64,000 nucleotides of DNA from Terriglobia bacterium (GTDB lineage: Bacteria > Acidobacteriota > Terriglobia > JAJPHL01): NCBI GenBank assembly GCA_021325275.1, contig JAJPHL010000068.1, positions 1 through 64,000 on the forward strand, written 5' to 3'. The notes beneath the pieces were generated by a model, which had not been told where the DNA came from, searched no databases, and worked only from the letters and a program-made list of their open reading frames with translations. Shown piece after piece: positions 60,888-64,000 of this stretch. Made by a program: the position numbers and the translations under genes. Numbering within the stretch: position 1 is the stretch's first letter; each line of letters begins with the position of its first letter.

Positions 60888-63800
60888 ATGAGAAAGCTCG
60901 CTGGATTGTTCGCCTTGGCCGTCGGGATTTGTCTTGTTTCCTCCGCACCGCTTTTTAGTCAGCATGGACGTGAAAAAGAATCCGACGACGGCGGCACGCA
61001 ACGCGAACGCGCCGAGTGGTTCCTGCATCAGCGAGTCTATCCCGGCACGCAGATCCCGCCGGGCGCGCGTCTCAACGCGCTTCGGCAGCTTGAGCATCTC
61101 CGAGCGCTGGACCTGCAACATCCTCACGCGCTCTCGGCAACGCAGTGGACCAATATCGGCCCGCGCGGGGTCAACGAGGAGGGCGTGCTTTTCTCCAATG
61201 GACGCGTCGGCGCGATGGCCATCGATCCCCGCAGTGTCGGGGACGGTCACGACATCGTGTATGTCGGCGGTTCGGACGGCGGGATTTGGAAGACCACGGA
61301 TTCCGGCGCGACTTGGACTCCGGTCGCCGATAACCAGCCATCGCTCTCCATCGGTGCGCTGGCGGTTGATCCCTCCACGCCCACCACGGTCTATGCGGGA
61401 ACCGGCGATCACAATCTTTACCCCGGTGTGGGGATCTTGAAATCCACCGATGGCGGGCAAACCTGGACCAGTATCGTTGGACCGTTCAACGATCAGCAAA
61501 TCACAGGGCTGGCGATCAATCCGGCCAATACGAAAATTATTCTCGCCTCCTCGGTCCAGGGAGGAATCTACCGATCCGCGGATGCCGGTCAGACCTGGAC
61601 GGTGGCGCTCGCAGCTTCGGCCGATGCGGTTTACTTTGGCCAGGGAGGGACGGTAGCCTACGCCGCCGTCGCGCCGGGTTATGGATTCAAAACTGGCGGA
61701 CTGTACAAATCCGCAGACGGCGGCGCGACGTGGAGCGCCGCATTGGGCACGGGCGCAACCGCTCTGCCGGCGCCGTCATCGATGGTCTGGGCGCGCATGG
61801 CGGTGGCGCCTTCGGATTTGAACACCGTTTACCTGGGGTTTGAAAACAGCACCGGGGGACTGCTGGGACTCTATAAGACAGTCGACGGCGGACAAACGTG
61901 GAATCAACTCGGGCGCGTCCTCGATTATTGCAATCCGCAATGCGGGTACAGCCACTATCTCAGCGTGCATCCCACCAATCCCAACATCGTTTTTGCGGGA
62001 GGCATCGGATTGTATCGCAGCATCGATGGCGGCACGACCTGGACCGACGCGATCAACGAGAATCTGGGTGCCAACGGCGTGGATACCCATGTCGATCAAC
62101 AGGCGATGGTTTGGACACCCAACGGCGCAACTTTTTATTTTGGCAACGATGGCGGAGTCTACAGCACCAGCAGCGCCTCGCAGCCGGTGATCAACTTCAC
62201 GAATCTCAATGGCAACCTGACGCTGACGCAGTACTATCCGGGCCTGGCGATTCATCCCACCAACATCAATCAGGCCATTGGAGGCACGCAGGACAACGGC
62301 ATGGAGCGCTACAACGGCTCCGCGGTTACGGAGTGGGTCACCTGCGGCGACGGCGGATGGGCGGTCTACGATCCGGCGAATTCATCAACCATCTACGCCG
62401 CTTGCATCAGGGGCGACGTTCGCCGGTCGACCGATGGGGGCGATACGTGGACCCAAGTCGGCAACAATATCCCGCCGGGAGTGACGAACTTCATTGCTCC
62501 GCTGGTGATCGATCAAAACAGCCGCGTCTATTTTGGGACCGACACGGTCCTGCAAACAACCGACGGGGGAAATACCTGGAATCGTATTTCGCCGGCCATC
62601 GGCAACGGAACTCCCATTACTTCGTTGGCGGTCTCGCCGAACAATGCGAACACGATCATCGCCGGGACCTTTCAGGGAAAAGTCTACATAACGACGAACG
62701 CCTCCACATGGAATGACAAGACCGGCACATTGCCCGGGAGATCGGTTACACAAGTGATTGCGGACCCATCCAACGTCACGACGTTCTACGTGCTCTACTC
62801 GGGATTCAGCAGCGTGACGCCATCCACGCCCGGCCACGTTTTCCGTTCGCAAGATAGCGGCGCGACGTGGAAGAGCATCGACGGGAATTTGCCTGACATT
62901 CCGGCGGACGATCTGGCGGTGGACCCCGATATCGCCAACACCCTGTATCTCGCCACGGACTTGGGCGTCTTCGTCAGTTCCAATGGAGGAACTTCGTGGA
63001 GTTCCTTGGGGAGCGGATTTCCCAACGTCGCGGTGATGGGACTGAAGCTCCATCGGCAATCGCGCACACTACGCGCGGCAACCTACGGTCGTGGACTGTG
63101 GGATCTTTCGGTGCCGTGCAGCGGCCAAAATCCGCCGCCATCGATCACGGCGATCTCTCCCGCCATCCAGACGGCGGGATCGCCGGCCTTCGCGCTGACG
63201 GTTACCGGTTCCGGTTTCGGCCCAGGATCGGTGGTGCAGTGGAACGGTGCTTCCAGGGTCACAACCGGCACTGGCACGCAGTTGTCCGCCGCGATCACCG
63301 CCGCCGACATTGCCACTGCGGGAACGGCCTCGGTGACGGTGTTCATGCCCGCACCCGGCGGCGGCGTATCGAATCCGTTTGTGTTTGTCACGGGCGCGAC
63401 GAATCCCACGCCTACGGTCACTTCCATCAGTCCCGGCACGGTCAATGCCGGATCGGGACCGGCCACAATCACCGTGAATGGCACGAATTTTCTGGCTGGC
63501 GCCGCGGTGCAATGGAATGGCGCTCCGCACGCTTACGCTTTGGTGAATCCCACGCGCCTGCAAATCGCCGCCACGGCGGCGGATCTGGCCTCCGCCGGTT
63601 CGGCGAACATCACGGTGACGAATCCCACGCCGGGCGGCGGAACCTCCAATGCGCTGACTTTGTTTGTGACGAATCCACGCGCCGGTGTGGAGATTGCCGG
63701 GAGTCCTTGGCTATACCCCGCCTCGACGATCGCGGCCACCAGCGCGCCGCTGGGCGCGGTTCAAAAGGTCAACTTTGATAATGCCGGGAATCTGCTGGTT

Positions 63801-64000
63801 CCCGATACCAGCAACTGTCTGGTCTATCGGTTGAACGTCGCGAGCGGGAATCTCAATACGATCGCCGGCACCGGCAATTGCGTGGGCGGCGGATTGTATC
63901 GTCTAACCGGACCGGCACAAGCAGTCAGCGATTCCAAGGGCAACGTTTACATTCTCGATCAGTTTTCATTTCGCGTGGTCAAACTGAACAGCGACACATC
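60888..64000 (+). CDS. secreted sortilin/BNR-repeat protein with IPT and NHL domains (3' partial)
   Basis: An open frame starting at 60888 that runs without a stop to the window end (1037 codons visible). It has a signal peptide (LAGLFALAVGICLVSSAP) and then a propeller of sortilin/BNR type: about ten repeats of the Asp-box kind, S/T-x-D-G-G-x-T-W (STDGGQTWTS, SADAGQTWTV, TVDGGQTWNQ, SIDGGTTWTD, TTDGGNTWNR). After about residue 740 come two IPT/TIG domains (ITAISPAIQTAGS and VTSISPGTVNAGS starts) and the beginning of NHL-type repeats (DNAGNLLVPDTSN, DSKGNVYILD). It is exported, probably surface-bound, and would bind polymers or proteins; glycosidase activity is possible but not shown. TATTCT ten bases before the ATG may be the -10. 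Confidence 0.85.
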   Translation, partial: MRKLAGLFALAVGICLVSSAPLFSQHGREKESDDGGTQRERAEWFLHQRVYPGTQIPPGARLNALRQLEHLRALDLQHPHALSATQWTNIGPRGVNEEGVLFSNGRVGAMAIDPRSVGDGHDIVYVGGSDGGIWKTTDSGATWTPVADNQPSLSIGALAVDPSTPTTVYAGTGDHNLYPGVGILKSTDGGQTWTSIVGPFNDQQITGLAINPANTKIILASSVQGGIYRSADAGQTWTVALAASADAVYFGQGGTVAYAAVAPGYGFKTGGLYKSADGGATWSAALGTGATALPAPSSMVWARMAVAPSDLNTVYLGFENSTGGLLGLYKTVDGGQTWNQLGRVLDYCNPQCGYSHYLSVHPTNPNIVFAGGIGLYRSIDGGTTWTDAINENLGANGVDTHVDQQAMVWTPNGATFYFGNDGGVYSTSSASQPVINFTNLNGNLTLTQYYPGLAIHPTNINQAIGGTQDNGMERYNGSAVTEWVTCGDGGWAVYDPANSSTIYAACIRGDVRRSTDGGDTWTQVGNNIPPGVTNFIAPLVIDQNSRVYFGTDTVLQTTDGGNTWNRISPAIGNGTPITSLAVSPNNANTIIAGTFQGKVYITTNASTWNDKTGTLPGRSVTQVIADPSNVTTFYVLYSGFSSVTPSTPGHVFRSQDSGATWKSIDGNLPDIPADDLAVDPDIANTLYLATDLGVFVSSNGGTSWSSLGSGFPNVAVMGLKLHRQSRTLRAATYGRGLWDLSVPCSGQNPPPSITAISPAIQTAGSPAFALTVTGSGFGPGSVVQWNGASRVTTGTGTQLSAAITAADIATAGTASVTVFMPAPGGGVSNPFVFVTGATNPTPTVTSISPGTVNAGSGPATITVNGTNFLAGAAVQWNGAPHAYALVNPTRLQIAATAADLASAGSANITVTNPTPGGGTSNALTLFVTNPRAGVEIAGSPWLYPASTIAATSAPLGAVQKVNFDNAGNLLVPDTSNCLVYRLNVASGNLNTIAGTGNCVGGGLYRLTGPAQAVSDSKGNVYILDQFSFRVVKLNSDT

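Overview
The window is GC-rich, densely coded bacterial chromosome. It most resembles an acidobacterium (Acidobacteriota, perhaps the Bryobacterales/Solibacter side). The reasons are paired carboxypeptidase-regulatory-like surface proteins, a propeller-type hybrid histidine kinase, TPR/GT-C-like membrane paralogues, many small toxin-antitoxin pairs, and intergenic inverted-repeat elements of the type common in that phylum. This placement is inference; no rRNA or tRNA gene was seen.

Layout. 1-3035: aldo/keto reductase, MFS transporter and a small secreted protein. 3063-9217: a histidine operon hisI-G-D-C-(HAD phosphatase)-B-H-F, preceded by a 23-codon leader peptide with five His codons and a terminator hairpin, a classical attenuator; hisA and hisE are absent. 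9258-10484: a DUF4143-type ATPase behind an AT-rich palindrome. 10488-14073 (minus): coaD, an aspartate-type aminotransferase, manA and manC. 14201-24976 (minus): an eight-gene run holding a SAM hydrolase, a zinc phospholipase/nuclease-like secreted enzyme, an HTTM-DCC fusion, two 770-aa membrane/TPR paralogues and two surface proteins. 25033-27293: cysteine desulfurase and mnmA (tRNA 2-thiolation).

27251-38713 (minus) carries a quinohemoprotein amine dehydrogenase (qhp) system: diheme subunit A, radical SAM maturase D, crosslinked small subunit C and propeller subunit B in one operon, and the S8 protease (E) and ABC exporter (F) in a second, separated block. Between them lie a TPR-TlpA protein, a secreted adenosine-deaminase-like protein and a HigBA-type pair. 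38714-45443 holds repeat-rich intergenic regions, an aminotransferase, MazEF and a 1157-aa hybrid sensor kinase.

45444-53216 is the most striking part: a contiguous operon for a ubiquitin-like conjugation system. It encodes a membrane trypsin-like protease, a ubiquitin-like protein, an E1-like ThiF enzyme, a JAMM deconjugase with a membrane anchor, a membrane FHA protein, a prokaryotic RING finger fused to a TM2 membrane domain, a GYF membrane protein, a DUF2752 protein, an E2-like protein with HPN and a candidate catalytic Cys, a further membrane protein and a frameshifted gene. Nearly every partner is membrane-anchored.

53255-64000: a TonB-C protein, a duplicated and reciprocally decayed deoxyribosyltransferase/HigBA region, a SnoaL-like protein, a 2-oxoacid:ferredoxin oxidoreductase (korAB), a site-2-protease-like protein, and a large secreted sortilin/IPT/NHL protein that runs off the window.
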